Part shown: positions 23,762-31,925 of the stretch, one piece after another
How positions within the stretch are numbered: position 1 is the first letter of the stretch
Layout of the letters: every line of letters begins with the position of its first letter
Virus record (IMG/VR): IMGVR_UViG_3300027963_000043
Coordinates: 1 to 64,000 of that record
Origin: a virus
Length of the DNA: 64,000 nucleotides
Reading direction: 5' to 3' (one strand)
The notes under the pieces: model-generated
Database searches by the model: none
What the model saw: the letters and a program-made list of their open reading frames with translations, nothing else
What the model was told of the DNA's origin: nothing
Position numbers and translations under genes: made by a program

Positions 23762-23818
23762 ATTAAATGCGAACATTTAATAAAATTAGTGTAATTTAAT
23801 TAAATGCGTACATTTAAT
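23762..23818. repeat. Two copies of a palindromic 20-mer around the gene start at 23804
   Basis: ATTAAATGCGAACATTTAAT (23762-23781) and the same with one change (23799-23818) are each palindromic (ATTAAATG/CATTTAAT). The second contains the start codon, and the promoter element lies between them. Possible operator pair or a small duplication of the gene's 5' end. Confidence 0.5.
23789..23795 (+). promoter_or_regulatory. GTGTAAT element for the gene at 23804
   Basis: Exact motif 8 nt before the ATG, between two palindromic repeats; no Shine-Dalgarno. Confidence 0.65.
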
Positions 23819-24076
23819 GGATTACAAATTTTTACAGAACAACTAACCAATAGCGGTCAGTTGGATATGAGATATGTTAGAATATCTGGTAATAATAGTA
23901 TTCCAAACCTTAATCTAGGAGTTATCATTGGTCAAAATGGAATTCCAACTGCAGAATTTTATCCAGGAATTAGTGGTCAAGTTATGATAGATAGTAATAA
24001 TTTTTATGTATGTACTAGTGGTAATGGAGTTGGGAATGGAAGATGGAAATTTATTAGTTTAACAAACTGGGCATAA
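23804..24076 (+). CDS. Small fibre-associated protein (90 aa)
   Basis: A beta-rich protein with GQNGIPTAEFYPGISGQ and YVCTSGNGVGNGRWKFIS. The DxNxFYVCTSGN...W ending resembles the short modules closing many phage fibre proteins, and a related FDANYFYRHNGTNWTR segment ends the next gene. It is separated from that gene by 4 nt, so the two are probably translated together. Likely a fibre tip, adaptor or chaperone; the exact role is not clear. Confidence 0.55.
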   Translation: MRTFNGLQIFTEQLTNSGQLDMRYVRISGNNSIPNLNLGVIIGQNGIPTAEFYPGISGQVMIDSNNFYVCTSGNGVGNGRWKFISLTNWA

Positions 24077-24080
24077 ATTT

Positions 24081-25457
24081 ATGACTTTTAAAAATATAAA
24101 AATTGATGATATTTGGGATAAAAATTTTCAAGATTATATCGTTTCAGCAAGACCAGATACTGCATTTCCATATGGATTCAATTCAGGCGATCAAAATATT
24201 TATTTCTTAGCTTTAAATGACCCACTTAATCCCAGAGGTGGAAATCAACTTATACCTGCATCAGGTTTTAATTTTTCAATAGGAAGCTCTGGATCTCTTA
24301 ACTTTGCGACTAAATCTCTTGTAACAGGAATAACTTCTATGGTTATTGGTGGTTACGGAAATGTTACAAGAGGAAATTCTTCAGCGGTAATTGGTGGATG
24401 TTTCAATAGAGTAAATAGTTCAAACTCATCTGCTATTATAGGGGGTCAAAATAATACATTACTTCGTTCAAATAATTCCGTTATTTTAGGAGGAATTTGC
24501 AACTGCATGGCTTCTGGCTCTAATTTATTTTTCATGGGCGTAGGTGAATGTAATTACGCTCAAGGTGATTGCAGCGTTTTACTTGGTGGTATTTGTAATT
24601 CAAATCAAGGAACTTATGCTTTCTTGGGAGTAGGACTTAATAATTGTATAGCTAATTTTACTACAGCAAATACTTTAGTCGGTGGCACATCTAATATTGT
24701 TAACGGTAATTATAATTTTCTTGGAGGTGGAAGTTATAATTCAATTGCTTATGGCGCATTAAATACTATTATTGGTGGTGGATTATATAATTGTGCCGAA
24801 GGACAAGGAACCGCAATCTTGGGAGGATTTTGTAATAAGATTAATACAGCGGCTACTGATCCTACAGATAATACAATTGTTGGAGGATTTAAAAATTGCA
24901 TAAATCTTCCTGTCGCATATCCAGATAATTGTAATAATTTTATTGGCGGTGGAGAACAAAATTTCATTGGTGGCTGTGTATATCCTGGTTTTCTTGGTCG
25001 AGGACCACAAGTTCTTGGAGCAAGAGTTGGTAATAGTATTATTGTTGGTGGAAAATATAATTTTGTAAGTAATACTACTAATAGTTCAATTCTTGGAGGA
25101 TGTCAGAATTCAGTAGTAAATGGTTCTGATTCTTTTGTACTTGGAAGCTGTAATACTACTACTTCAACAAAATCATTTATTATAGGTCAAAAATCATATA
25201 TAGACAGTGATTATTCTGGCGCAGGAATTATTTCCGATGGAACAGATAGACTAAAAATTTCACAAGGACCAAATACTTTAACTTTAGATTTTATTAGTGG
25301 AACATATATCAAAAATCGAACAATCTTAGAAACTCATTCTTATGTGCCATCAACATATACTTCTTATGGAGTAAGTGGTCAATTATCTTTTGATGCGAAT
25401 TATTTCTATAGACATAATGGAACAAATTGGACAAGAACAGCTTTGTCCATTTGGTAA
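24081..25457 (+). CDS. Tail fibre/adhesin with YadA-head-like repeats (458 aa)
   Basis: The N-terminal FKNIKIDDIWDKNFQDYI is shared with the protein at 28067 and is probably the virion-attachment peptide. Residues about 65-370 hold more than a dozen units of about 14-20 residues with the consensus (V/I)(I/L)GGxxNxxxG, like the left-handed beta-roll of trimeric YadA-type adhesin heads. The C-terminal part ends in FDANYFYRHNGTNWTR. Likely a trimeric receptor-binding fibre. A second long protein with the same repeats is at 33516. Cysteine is frequent in the repeats (GGICN, GGCFN), which is unusual for a fibre. Confidence 0.75.
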   Translation: MTFKNIKIDDIWDKNFQDYIVSARPDTAFPYGFNSGDQNIYFLALNDPLNPRGGNQLIPASGFNFSIGSSGSLNFATKSLVTGITSMVIGGYGNVTRGNSSAVIGGCFNRVNSSNSSAIIGGQNNTLLRSNNSVILGGICNCMASGSNLFFMGVGECNYAQGDCSVLLGGICNSNQGTYAFLGVGLNNCIANFTTANTLVGGTSNIVNGNYNFLGGGSYNSIAYGALNTIIGGGLYNCAEGQGTAILGGFCNKINTAATDPTDNTIVGGFKNCINLPVAYPDNCNNFIGGGEQNFIGGCVYPGFLGRGPQVLGARVGNSIIVGGKYNFVSNTTNSSILGGCQNSVVNGSDSFVLGSCNTTTSTKSFIIGQKSYIDSDYSGAGIISDGTDRLKISQGPNTLTLDFISGTYIKNRTILETHSYVPSTYTSYGVSGQLSFDANYFYRHNGTNWTRTALSIW

Positions 25458-25476
25458 AATATTAATAAAAATAAAA

Positions 25477-25483
25477 GTGTAAT
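25477..25483 (+). promoter_or_regulatory. GTGTAAT element for the tube-like gene at 25505
   Basis: Exact motif 21 nt before the ATG. AATCCT/AGGATT can pair just after it, followed by AAGGAT as Shine-Dalgarno. Long-spacing class. Confidence 0.65.
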
Positions 25484-25504
25484 CCTATTTAAGGATTAAG
25501 GATA

Positions 25505-26710
25505 ATGGCTAGAAATAGAATAATCTACAATGTAGAAGGTTTATATGTTGCTCCATATAGTGGAGAACAAAACGCTAACTCTGATTATTATTTAGCTAAT
25601 CATATTATTCTTAAAAGATTAGAAAAAATACAAAATTTTAATTATTCAATTCAACAACCAAGATCAAATGTTCAAGGTTTTGGTCAAAAACAGAATATTT
25701 TTCAAGGCATGAGTACATCTCCAGAAGTTACTTTTAATTTTTCTTATATTCCAGATGGAGTCACAAATGAGAATAGATTAAATTTTAATGTTAATCATTT
25801 TTCTGGATACAATGCTCCAATGTTTTCTGGATTATGTACTAATAGTGGTTTACTAAATGATAGAGATTTTTATCTTGTAATAAATAAAGATGATAATGAT
25901 TTGTTTTCTGAAAATGCAACTTTAACCAATTCTTTAATTAATCCAACTAATGTTACTCAAATAATAAATTCAGATAGCAGAAATTATGGATTATTACATT
26001 TTCAAAATTCTTATCTTAATGAATATTCTTTTAATGTTTCGCTCGGAAATTTGCCAGTAGTCAATCAAAGTTATGTTGCAGATAATATTGTTTTTTATAC
26101 TAGTGGATCTGGAGTAAACTATACTTTATTAGATTTAAAATCTGGAATCAATCAAGTAAACAATGATACAATTATTATTCCAAAAGCTTTAAATTATAAT
26201 CAAACTGCAATTAGTGGACAAAATATTCTTTTGCCAGGAGATGCAACTGTTAGTTTTTATACAAGTAATACTGGGGTTTTATTTTATACTGATACAATTC
26301 AAAGTTTAGATTATTCATTATCTTTTAATAGAAAATCTTATAAAGCAATTAATTACAAATTCCCATTATTAAGAAAAATAGAATTCCCGATTAATGGAAA
26401 ATTAAATACAAGTTTTGTTGTAAAAGAAGACCTTGTTGGTTCGTTTTTTGACACTTTAAACAGAGACGATAATTATAATGTTGTTGTTGATTTTAGTAAT
26501 TCAAGAAGAGGAGTAGATAAAACAAAATTGACTTTTAGTGGTTGTAAATTCACAAATATTAATTACGACTCTTCTATCGGAAGCAATAAAACTGCCACAT
26601 TAAGTTTTGACTTTGATCTTGATCCAGATTTTGGAAGAAGAGGATTATTTGTTAGTGGAAATGTATTATATGGGGTTTTGAATAATCAAAAGAAAGTATT
26701 GATATTTTAA
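25505..26710 (+). CDS. Tail-tube-like protein, paralogue 1 (401 aa)
   Basis: Starts MARNRIIYNVEGLYVAPYSG and is clearly related to the protein at 44906 (MPRNRIIYQSEAVYAGPSPA). Shared features are the ELxRVQ/LEKIQxxNYS segment followed by Q-G-F/Q-F-G, SPxVxxxFSYI, an IQSxxxSxxxxR block, and GSNKTATLSFDFD near the C-terminus. The mostly beta structure fits a tail-tube or tail-needle protein. Being far from the other tube gene, it may form a minor or distal tube ring, or a decoration. It has a Shine-Dalgarno and the long-spaced promoter element. Confidence 0.65.
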   Translation: MARNRIIYNVEGLYVAPYSGEQNANSDYYLANHIILKRLEKIQNFNYSIQQPRSNVQGFGQKQNIFQGMSTSPEVTFNFSYIPDGVTNENRLNFNVNHFSGYNAPMFSGLCTNSGLLNDRDFYLVINKDDNDLFSENATLTNSLINPTNVTQIINSDSRNYGLLHFQNSYLNEYSFNVSLGNLPVVNQSYVADNIVFYTSGSGVNYTLLDLKSGINQVNNDTIIIPKALNYNQTAISGQNILLPGDATVSFYTSNTGVLFYTDTIQSLDYSLSFNRKSYKAINYKFPLLRKIEFPINGKLNTSFVVKEDLVGSFFDTLNRDDNYNVVVDFSNSRRGVDKTKLTFSGCKFTNINYDSSIGSNKTATLSFDFDLDPDFGRRGLFVSGNVLYGVLNNQKKVLIF

Positions 26711-26730
26711 TTTTTAATACATATAATATA

Positions 26731-26737
26731 GTGTAAT
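26731..26737 (+). promoter_or_regulatory. GTGTAAT element for the holin-like gene
   Basis: Exact motif only 5 nt before the ATG at 26743, the shortest spacing seen; no Shine-Dalgarno. Confidence 0.6.
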
Positions 26738-26742
26738 ATATT

Positions 26743-27027
26743 ATGAAAACTATGCTATCTAAAATATTTGGCCCTAATTGGCGTTCTAGTAGTTCTGGAA
26801 TAGCTACGGTCGTAGCAGTTTGCACCGCAATAGCAATTCATTCTGATCCAACTTTGGTCGCATTTCTTCCAGATGCAGCGGAAGTTTATATTACAGGAAT
26901 TGCAAAATTAATAGCAGTTGTTTCTGGAATAGTTTTTGCATTAACAGTAAAAGACGCAGCAGTTACTGGTGGAACAGTAGCTCAAACAAATGAAGCAAAA
27001 GGTAGAACGAATGGAGAAAATATATGA
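26743..27027 (+). CDS. Holin-like membrane protein (94 aa)
   Basis: Begins MKTMLSKIFGPNWRSSSSG, then two hydrophobic segments (about 19-38, IATVVAVCTAIAIHS, and 50-70, GIAKLIAVVSGIVFALTV) and a polar KDAAVTGG tail. Size, topology and location at the head of a lysis block fit a holin controlling endolysin release. The family is not certain. It overlaps the next gene by four bases (ATGA). Confidence 0.65.
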   Translation: MKTMLSKIFGPNWRSSSSGIATVVAVCTAIAIHSDPTLVAFLPDAAEVYITGIAKLIAVVSGIVFALTVKDAAVTGGTVAQTNEAKGRTNGENI

Positions 27028-27473
27028 ATAAATTACAATTAGCCGCAGTTGCTCTTTTGAGCATATTTCTTGGCGCTTGCGCCACAACCCCAACTGGTCA
27101 AGTTGATCCAGCAACAAGTGTTTCAAATGCGCTTCCATACGTTAAGCCAGCCGTCGTATTAGCTTGCACAGTAGTTCTTGACCAAGCGGTTTCTGGGAAT
27201 GATAGAATTGAAAAAGCTAAAATGATCAATCATGTAGCAGGTATTGTAGAAGGACTTACCACTGGAACTGCGCCAACTCCAGCAGAATTACAAAAAGCGC
27301 TAACTGATTATCTTCCAGAAGAAAAAACTCATTGGGTAAATTATGTTAGCGTTATTAAGGATATTTATGCTCAACAATTTGCGAGATTAGATGGCAATAC
27401 TGCGCTTGCAATCAAGGTGCTTAACGCTATTGCATCTGGATGTAAAGATGCTACAGCAAGTTACGTAGAGTAA
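27024..27473 (+). CDS. Lipoprotein in the lysis module (149 aa)
   Basis: A lipoprotein signal peptide ends in the lipobox LGAC with C19 as lipidated residue. The mature part is helical, with conserved-looking PTPAELQKALTDYLPEEKTHW and YAQQFARLDGNTALAIKVLNAIASG segments. It would sit in the outer or inner membrane. Placed between the holin-like gene and a probable spanin pair, it may act in lysis or block reinfection. The family is not recognised. Confidence 0.6.
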   Translation: MNKLQLAAVALLSIFLGACATTPTGQVDPATSVSNALPYVKPAVVLACTVVLDQAVSGNDRIEKAKMINHVAGIVEGLTTGTAPTPAELQKALTDYLPEEKTHWVNYVSVIKDIYAQQFARLDGNTALAIKVLNAIASGCKDATASYVE

Positions 27474-27475
27474 TC

Positions 27476-27676
27476 ATGCCAACTGGAATACTTCAAGCTT
27501 TACTTACTGCGGTATCTGGAATATTCTCAGCAATTAATAATGTATTCGGCGCAAAGAATACAAAAGAAATGAAAGATCGTCAAGAAGCTCAAAAAGAAAT
27601 TAATTATCAAAGCGAAATAGAAAAAGAAGTAGAGGAGAAAAAACTTGAAGAAATTCGTAAGCGTATTAGCTCTTAA
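27476..27676 (+). CDS. Coiled-coil inner-membrane spanin candidate (66 aa)
   Basis: Residues about 1-25 are hydrophobic or amphipathic (MPTGILQALLTAVSGIFSAI) and the rest is a highly charged helix (KEMKDRQEAQKEI...EVEEKKLEEIRKR). A membrane-proximal segment plus coiled coil, with an overlapping lipoprotein gene, is the arrangement of Rz/Rz1-like spanins that fuse the two membranes at lysis. The hydrophobic segment is weak for a full membrane span, so this is a candidate only. It overlaps the next gene by 32 nt. Confidence 0.5.
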   Translation: MPTGILQALLTAVSGIFSAINNVFGAKNTKEMKDRQEAQKEINYQSEIEKEVEEKKLEEIRKRISS

Positions 27677-28058
27677 TCTTTTTCTTGTTGGTTGCGCTAC
27701 CGTAACACCAGACAAAATACAAGATGATAAATCTTCATATGATGCAACTACTCCAAAGCAATATGATAAAGATAATGGTGGATTAATTTCTTTTATTGGT
27801 GATGATGCTCTTATTACATATCAAGCTAGAGAGCGCTATAATAATTTAATATCAATGTATAGAATCAAATTTAAAAAAGAAAAAGCGATAGATTTAAAAG
27901 AAGATTCTGGAATTAAAGTTTATAAAGATAATTTTAATAATAATCTTTATCTTATTGATAGCGAACATCTTGTTTATTTTGGAGTTTTGAATAGTTGGTT
28001 AAAAGAAAAAGTTCCTCAAGATAATATTATAGATAAAGTTTTAGATAAAACAAATTAA
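27645..28058 (+). CDS. Lipoprotein, outer-membrane spanin candidate (137 aa)
   Basis: The start is TTG at 27645, supported by AGAGGAG at 27631-27637. The signal peptide ends in the lipobox LVGC (C17). The mature protein is about 120 residues, much longer than classical Rz1, with a central GGLISFIGDDALITYQARER and a helical end. The lipobox and partial overlap with a coiled-coil gene suggest an o-spanin, but length and lack of proline-rich sequence are atypical; it may be another envelope lipoprotein. Confidence 0.55.
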   Translation: MKKFVSVLALNLFLVGCATVTPDKIQDDKSSYDATTPKQYDKDNGGLISFIGDDALITYQARERYNNLISMYRIKFKKEKAIDLKEDSGIKVYKDNFNNNLYLIDSEHLVYFGVLNSWLKEKVPQDNIIDKVLDKTN

Positions 28059-28066
28059 TACAGTTT

Positions 28067-28582
28067 ATGAGTTTTAAAAATGTTTCAATTGATGATATTT
28101 GGGATAAAAATTTTGAAAATTATACAACCTCCGCAGCGCCATATTCCTATATGCCATATAGGTATAATATTAGAACTAAATATTTAAATCCGAACATCGA
28201 TATTATTGAGATTGTAGGGGCAGGAAAAACTACTTCGAATGGTATTTATTATAAAATGAGTGAAAATTATTATACAATGATTCCTCAACCAATTGATACC
28301 ATAGGTGAAGTTTATATAAATATTAGTCGGATAGGTTTTTCTTATATATATGATCCAAATCCGCCTGCAATTTCTGGTCCGCTTTCATATCAAAGTTATA
28401 ATTTTGATGGTAAGACTCCTCTCTCAGCCTCTTTAAAAAGTTGGAGTCAAGCAATCAATTATATACCATTGCCAGCGCCAATTGGCTATATAACTTCTAA
28501 AAAAGTTGATAGAATTACTATTAAAAGAAATGGTAATCCATATGGGTATAAAAAAATATCATGTTATCGAAAAAATCGTTAG
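28067..28582 (+). CDS. Short fibre-like protein sharing the IDDIWDKNF N-terminus (171 aa)
   Basis: The N-terminus MSFKNVSIDDIWDKNFENYT is nearly identical in pattern to the fibre at 24081. The remainder is beta-rich and unlike that fibre. This suggests a shared virion-docking peptide with a different C-terminal module, or a remnant of a fibre cut by insertion of the lysis genes. It ends inside the muramidase gene (22-nt overlap). No GTGTAAT or clear Shine-Dalgarno precedes it. Confidence 0.5.
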   Translation: MSFKNVSIDDIWDKNFENYTTSAAPYSYMPYRYNIRTKYLNPNIDIIEIVGAGKTTSNGIYYKMSENYYTMIPQPIDTIGEVYINISRIGFSYIYDPNPPAISGPLSYQSYNFDGKTPLSASLKSWSQAINYIPLPAPIGYITSKKVDRITIKRNGNPYGYKKISCYRKNR

Positions 28583-29187
28583 ATCTTATTCTTGAATTTG
28601 AAGTTGGTGGAGGAGAAAATTATTACAATAAATTTTTAAAAAATCCAACGTGGCCAGAAGGTCAAAGTGGAGTTACTATTGGTATTGGTTATGATTTAGG
28701 TTATGTTAATAAAAGTGAATTTAGTGAAGATTGGAAAGATCTTCCTAAAGAAATCTTTGATAGATTATATAAAGTAGTTGGCATAAAAGGATATAACGCT
28801 AAGAATCTTATTAGAGGATTAAAAGATATTAATATTCCATGGGATCTTGCATTAAAAGTATTTAATAATAAAACAGTAACAAAGTTTTGGAATTTAACAA
28901 AAGAAACTTTTCCTAATTTCGATAATCTTCCAGAAGATGCAAAAGGTGGATTAGTTAGTCTTGTATTTAATAGAGGAAATGCATTAGAAGGTGATCGTCG
29001 CCGCGAAATGAAATTAATAAGAGATGGTATGCAATTAGTATCTACTTATGATCAAAAAGCGTTAACTTTTATAGCCAATCAAATAAGAAATATGAAAAGA
29101 ATATGGATTGGTGGTAGTATAGAAAAAGGAATGAGTAGAAGACGAGATGCAGAAGCAAATTTGATAGAAAATTCATTAAATAATTAA
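28561..29187 (+). CDS. Pesticin/T4-type muramidase endolysin (208 aa)
   Basis: The N-terminus has the GH24-like active-site layout: E14 in ILEFEVGGGENYYN, T39 in SGVTIGIGYDLGY and D45 six residues later. The E-T-D order and spacing resemble pesticin rather than T4 lysozyme (from memory). It cleaves the glycan backbone of peptidoglycan. Later motifs are LPEDAKGGLVSLVFNRG and RRRDAEA, typical of the helical lobe. No signal peptide, so the upstream holin-like protein is probably needed. It completes the second lysis module and is unrelated to the SleB-type enzyme at 606. Confidence 0.8.
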   Translation: MLSKKSLDLILEFEVGGGENYYNKFLKNPTWPEGQSGVTIGIGYDLGYVNKSEFSEDWKDLPKEIFDRLYKVVGIKGYNAKNLIRGLKDINIPWDLALKVFNNKTVTKFWNLTKETFPNFDNLPEDAKGGLVSLVFNRGNALEGDRRREMKLIRDGMQLVSTYDQKALTFIANQIRNMKRIWIGGSIEKGMSRRRDAEANLIENSLNN

Positions 29188-29214
29188 AATTAATTAAAAA
29201 TATATAACCTTTTC

Positions 29215-29221
29215 GTGTATA
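29215..29221 (+). promoter_or_regulatory. GTGTATA element, possible variant
   Basis: Shares GTGTA with the phage element and lies 14 nt before the ATG at 29236. Weak match. Confidence 0.3.
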
Positions 29222-29235
29222 TTATATATAAGAAT

Positions 29236-29745
29236 ATGAATTACAATTCTGAACAATATGGCTTTGATTTGATTAAAGCCAAGAGAACATATAAGCCAAA
29301 AGTCCGTAAAAATAAAAATTCAGAAAAATCATTAGTATTTTCTAAAAAAATAATCGCAGCTTTAGAAGATAAAGCCAAGATTCATAACGAAAAATTTGAT
29401 AAAAAAGTTAATTTACTTGAACTTAAAAAAGCTTATAAATCTGGATTTAATACATCAATTCATTTAAACGAAGAAACTCTTGCTCACGTTAATTTATTTT
29501 TAAGAATTACGCAAGAAGATAAAAAAAGTATTTTTAGTAATTTTAAATCTGGTGGATTTGAAATAATTAATAATCAATTTGTTATTAAAGCTAGTATTTC
29601 TCCAGAGGAAATTGACTATATTCAAGCAAAAGAAGATATTAAAAATTATAAACTAGAAGATTTTGATTTTAAGACCCACGAAGAATTATATCTAGAAGAC
29701 GAAGAAGATCGTGTAACTATTTATGGCTTTAACAATAATATATAA
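29236..29745 (+). CDS. Unknown protein next to head genes (169 aa)
   Basis: The start is the ATG at 29236 (MNYNSEQYGFDLIKAKRTYK); a GTG seven codons earlier coincides with a promoter-like element and is less likely. The N-terminal half is lysine-rich; the C-terminal part is acidic (YLEDEEDRVTIYG). It ends 3 nt before the protease/scaffold gene, so it is probably a head-assembly or packaging-region factor. No family recognised. Confidence 0.6.
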   Translation: MNYNSEQYGFDLIKAKRTYKPKVRKNKNSEKSLVFSKKIIAALEDKAKIHNEKFDKKVNLLELKKAYKSGFNTSIHLNEETLAHVNLFLRITQEDKKSIFSNFKSGGFEIINNQFVIKASISPEEIDYIQAKEDIKNYKLEDFDFKTHEELYLEDEEDRVTIYGFNNNI

Positions 29746-29748
29746 AAT

Positions 29749-31284
29749 ATGAATTTTCAATTTACAACAACATTTGCAAATTTACAAGTTAAACCATTAG
29801 TCAGCGAAGAGAAGGATAAATATCTTTCATTAGCGTCTATTGATAGTTTAAAGAAATTTTTGCCAGAAATTGATACAGAGAAAAATGTAGATCTTCTACC
29901 TATAGCTTTTGATGCTTGCGTAGTTAATAGAGTTAATAAAAATGGTGACGTAGTAAACTCTCTAACAGCAGCCGAAATGCTAAAAGATTTTATAAATAAA
30001 CCAATTAATGTTGAGCATGATAGAACAAAGGTCGTTGGTTGCATACTAACAGCTAATTTTAGTAAATTTGGTACAAATGAAGTCCTCTCTGAAGACCAAG
30101 TCAAAGATATGAAAGAACCATTTTATATTACTCTCGGAGGAGTAATTTGGAAGATTATTAATCCTCAATTATCTAATCTTATTGAAGAAAGTAATGACCC
30201 TTCTAGTGAAAATTATATGAACGTAAGCGCTAGTTGGGAACTTGGATTTAACGAATACGATTTAGTTCTTCTTAACGATAATAATAAAAATCTAGAAGAT
30301 GCCAAATTTGTATCCGATGACAAGCAAAAAGATAAATTAAAGAAAAATTTAAAAGCTTTTGGTGGTTCTGGTAAAATAGATAAAAATACATCTATTTATC
30401 GTCAAGTATTAGGAAATGTTATTCCATTAGGAATAGGCTTAACAGCTAATCCTGCTGCTGATGTACAAGGAGTAGCTACCAAAGATGAACAAAGTTTAGA
30501 AGTTGAAATATCTAAACCAGAGGAAAATGATCAAATGTCAGATTCTTCTGATATTAATTGTGAAAATAATATTTCACAAGATGAAGAAAATACTGTAAAT
30601 GAAGAAGGAGTTATAAACAGAATAATTATGAAAATAGAAAATATCAATCAAATAACCGATGAGCTTTTGAAGCAAGTAACTGCTTCTAGCATTTCCGATT
30701 TTATTCAAGAGGAACTTAAAAAAGCCTCAGAAGCTTTCACAGCTGAAAAGAATGAAAAAGATAGCGCTATTAAAGCTACTCAAGAAAAATACGATGCACT
30801 ATCTACTGAAAGTGAAAAAGTAAAAGAAGAGCTAGAAAAACTAAAAGCTTCTCTTGCTAAACTTGAAGAAGAGAAAGTTGCTAAAGCCCAAGAAGAAGCC
30901 TTCAATCTAAGAATGGCTACCTTTGACGAAGAATTTGATCTTTCTGATGAAGATCGCCAAGTTCTCGCAACTGATATCAAAGATTTAAATGATGAATCTT
31001 TTGCTGCTTATAAAAATAAGATGGCAGTTCTTATGAAAGAAAAAAATAAAGCTGCTAAAAAAGCAAAAGAAGACGAAATGAAAAAAAGTAAAGCTTCCGA
31101 AGTTAAAGAAGAAATTAAAGCTTCAACATCTTCAGAACAATCTGCAACCGAAGTTGTAGATGAAGTTCTCGACAATTCTAACGTTGAGAAGAATTCGATT
31201 CCAAATTCTACAACAACCGCTGAAGTTTCGCTACGTGAAAAATATAGCAAAGCTTTCGGTCTTGAAGGATTTGATATTAAATAA
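29749..31284 (+). CDS. Prohead protease fused to scaffold (511 aa)
   Basis: The N-terminal domain (about 1-245) has likely catalytic H90 in NVEHDRTKVVG and S160/S162 in NVSASWELGF, matching the phage prohead-protease pattern. An acidic linker (about 255-290) leads to a long coiled coil (about 310-450; EKYDALSTESEKVKEELEKL) like a scaffold core, then a low-complexity, acidic tail. The enzyme would process capsid proteins and itself during maturation. Position before the capsid genes supports the call. An internal ATG (codon 294, nt 30628) with AAGGAG 17 nt upstream could yield a separate scaffold, as in lambda C/Nu3. Confidence 0.75.
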   Translation: MNFQFTTTFANLQVKPLVSEEKDKYLSLASIDSLKKFLPEIDTEKNVDLLPIAFDACVVNRVNKNGDVVNSLTAAEMLKDFINKPINVEHDRTKVVGCILTANFSKFGTNEVLSEDQVKDMKEPFYITLGGVIWKIINPQLSNLIEESNDPSSENYMNVSASWELGFNEYDLVLLNDNNKNLEDAKFVSDDKQKDKLKKNLKAFGGSGKIDKNTSIYRQVLGNVIPLGIGLTANPAADVQGVATKDEQSLEVEISKPEENDQMSDSSDINCENNISQDEENTVNEEGVINRIIMKIENINQITDELLKQVTASSISDFIQEELKKASEAFTAEKNEKDSAIKATQEKYDALSTESEKVKEELEKLKASLAKLEEEKVAKAQEEAFNLRMATFDEEFDLSDEDRQVLATDIKDLNDESFAAYKNKMAVLMKEKNKAAKKAKEDEMKKSKASEVKEEIKASTSSEQSATEVVDEVLDNSNVEKNSIPNSTTTAEVSLREKYSKAFGLEGFDIK

Positions 31285-31305
31285 TAAACAAGGAGAAATA
31301 AATTT

Positions 31306-31905
31306 ATGGCATATACACTCAGACCATTAAGAGATTACAGCGAACATGATGTAATCAACTTCTTTGCCGTTGATGCTGCACAAGACGCTAATGGCGTTAT
31401 TGCTACAGCAGGCACAGTAGTTAAAGTAACAGGAAACGGTTTCCAACCAGTATCAGACACCTCACTTGGTGGTGGAACAGGATTCTTAGGCCAAATCCCA
31501 GTTGATTTGGGCGGAACTCTTGGAATTCCAGGACTAAGTAACGTTGTTTCTAACCGTTACGTTGTAACTGCAAAAGTAGCCCCAGCAGTTGCACAAGATA
31601 CAGCACCAATAGGAATTACCCTAATGGCAACCCAAGAGCTTGATGAAAATGGTGAAAAACTAATTTTCAAGCCTGGAAAAGCTGCCGAAAAGGGAGTAGT
31701 TGTCAGTGGTCAAGCAGTACCAGTTCTAACTAGAGGCGTTCTCGTCTATAGTGGATCAGCTGGAGATTTCCCTGCTACCGCTAACGTTGGCGCAGCAATT
31801 TATGTTGCCGCTGGAAGCTTAAGTTGTTCAGCAGGTGCCAAACAAGTTGGTACTTTACTAAGTAAGCCAGTTAATGGTATTGCTTTAGTTAAACTCAACT
31901 TCTAA
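31306..31905 (+). CDS. Capsid decoration/head protein (199 aa)
   Basis: A beta-rich protein (MAYTLRPLRDYSEHDVINFF) rich in G, A and V with TAGTVVKVTGNG and PVLTRGVLVYSG segments, like capsid decoration proteins of the lambda gpD class. It lies between the protease/scaffold and the major capsid gene, the classical slot. A strong Shine-Dalgarno (AAGGAGA) precedes the ATG, and codon use is richer in C-ending codons than the fibres, both signs of high expression. Confidence 0.75.
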   Translation: MAYTLRPLRDYSEHDVINFFAVDAAQDANGVIATAGTVVKVTGNGFQPVSDTSLGGGTGFLGQIPVDLGGTLGIPGLSNVVSNRYVVTAKVAPAVAQDTAPIGITLMATQELDENGEKLIFKPGKAAEKGVVVSGQAVPVLTRGVLVYSGSAGDFPATANVGAAIYVAAGSLSCSAGAKQVGTLLSKPVNGIALVKLNF

Positions 31906-31925
31906 TTTAAGGAGAATTACAAAAA

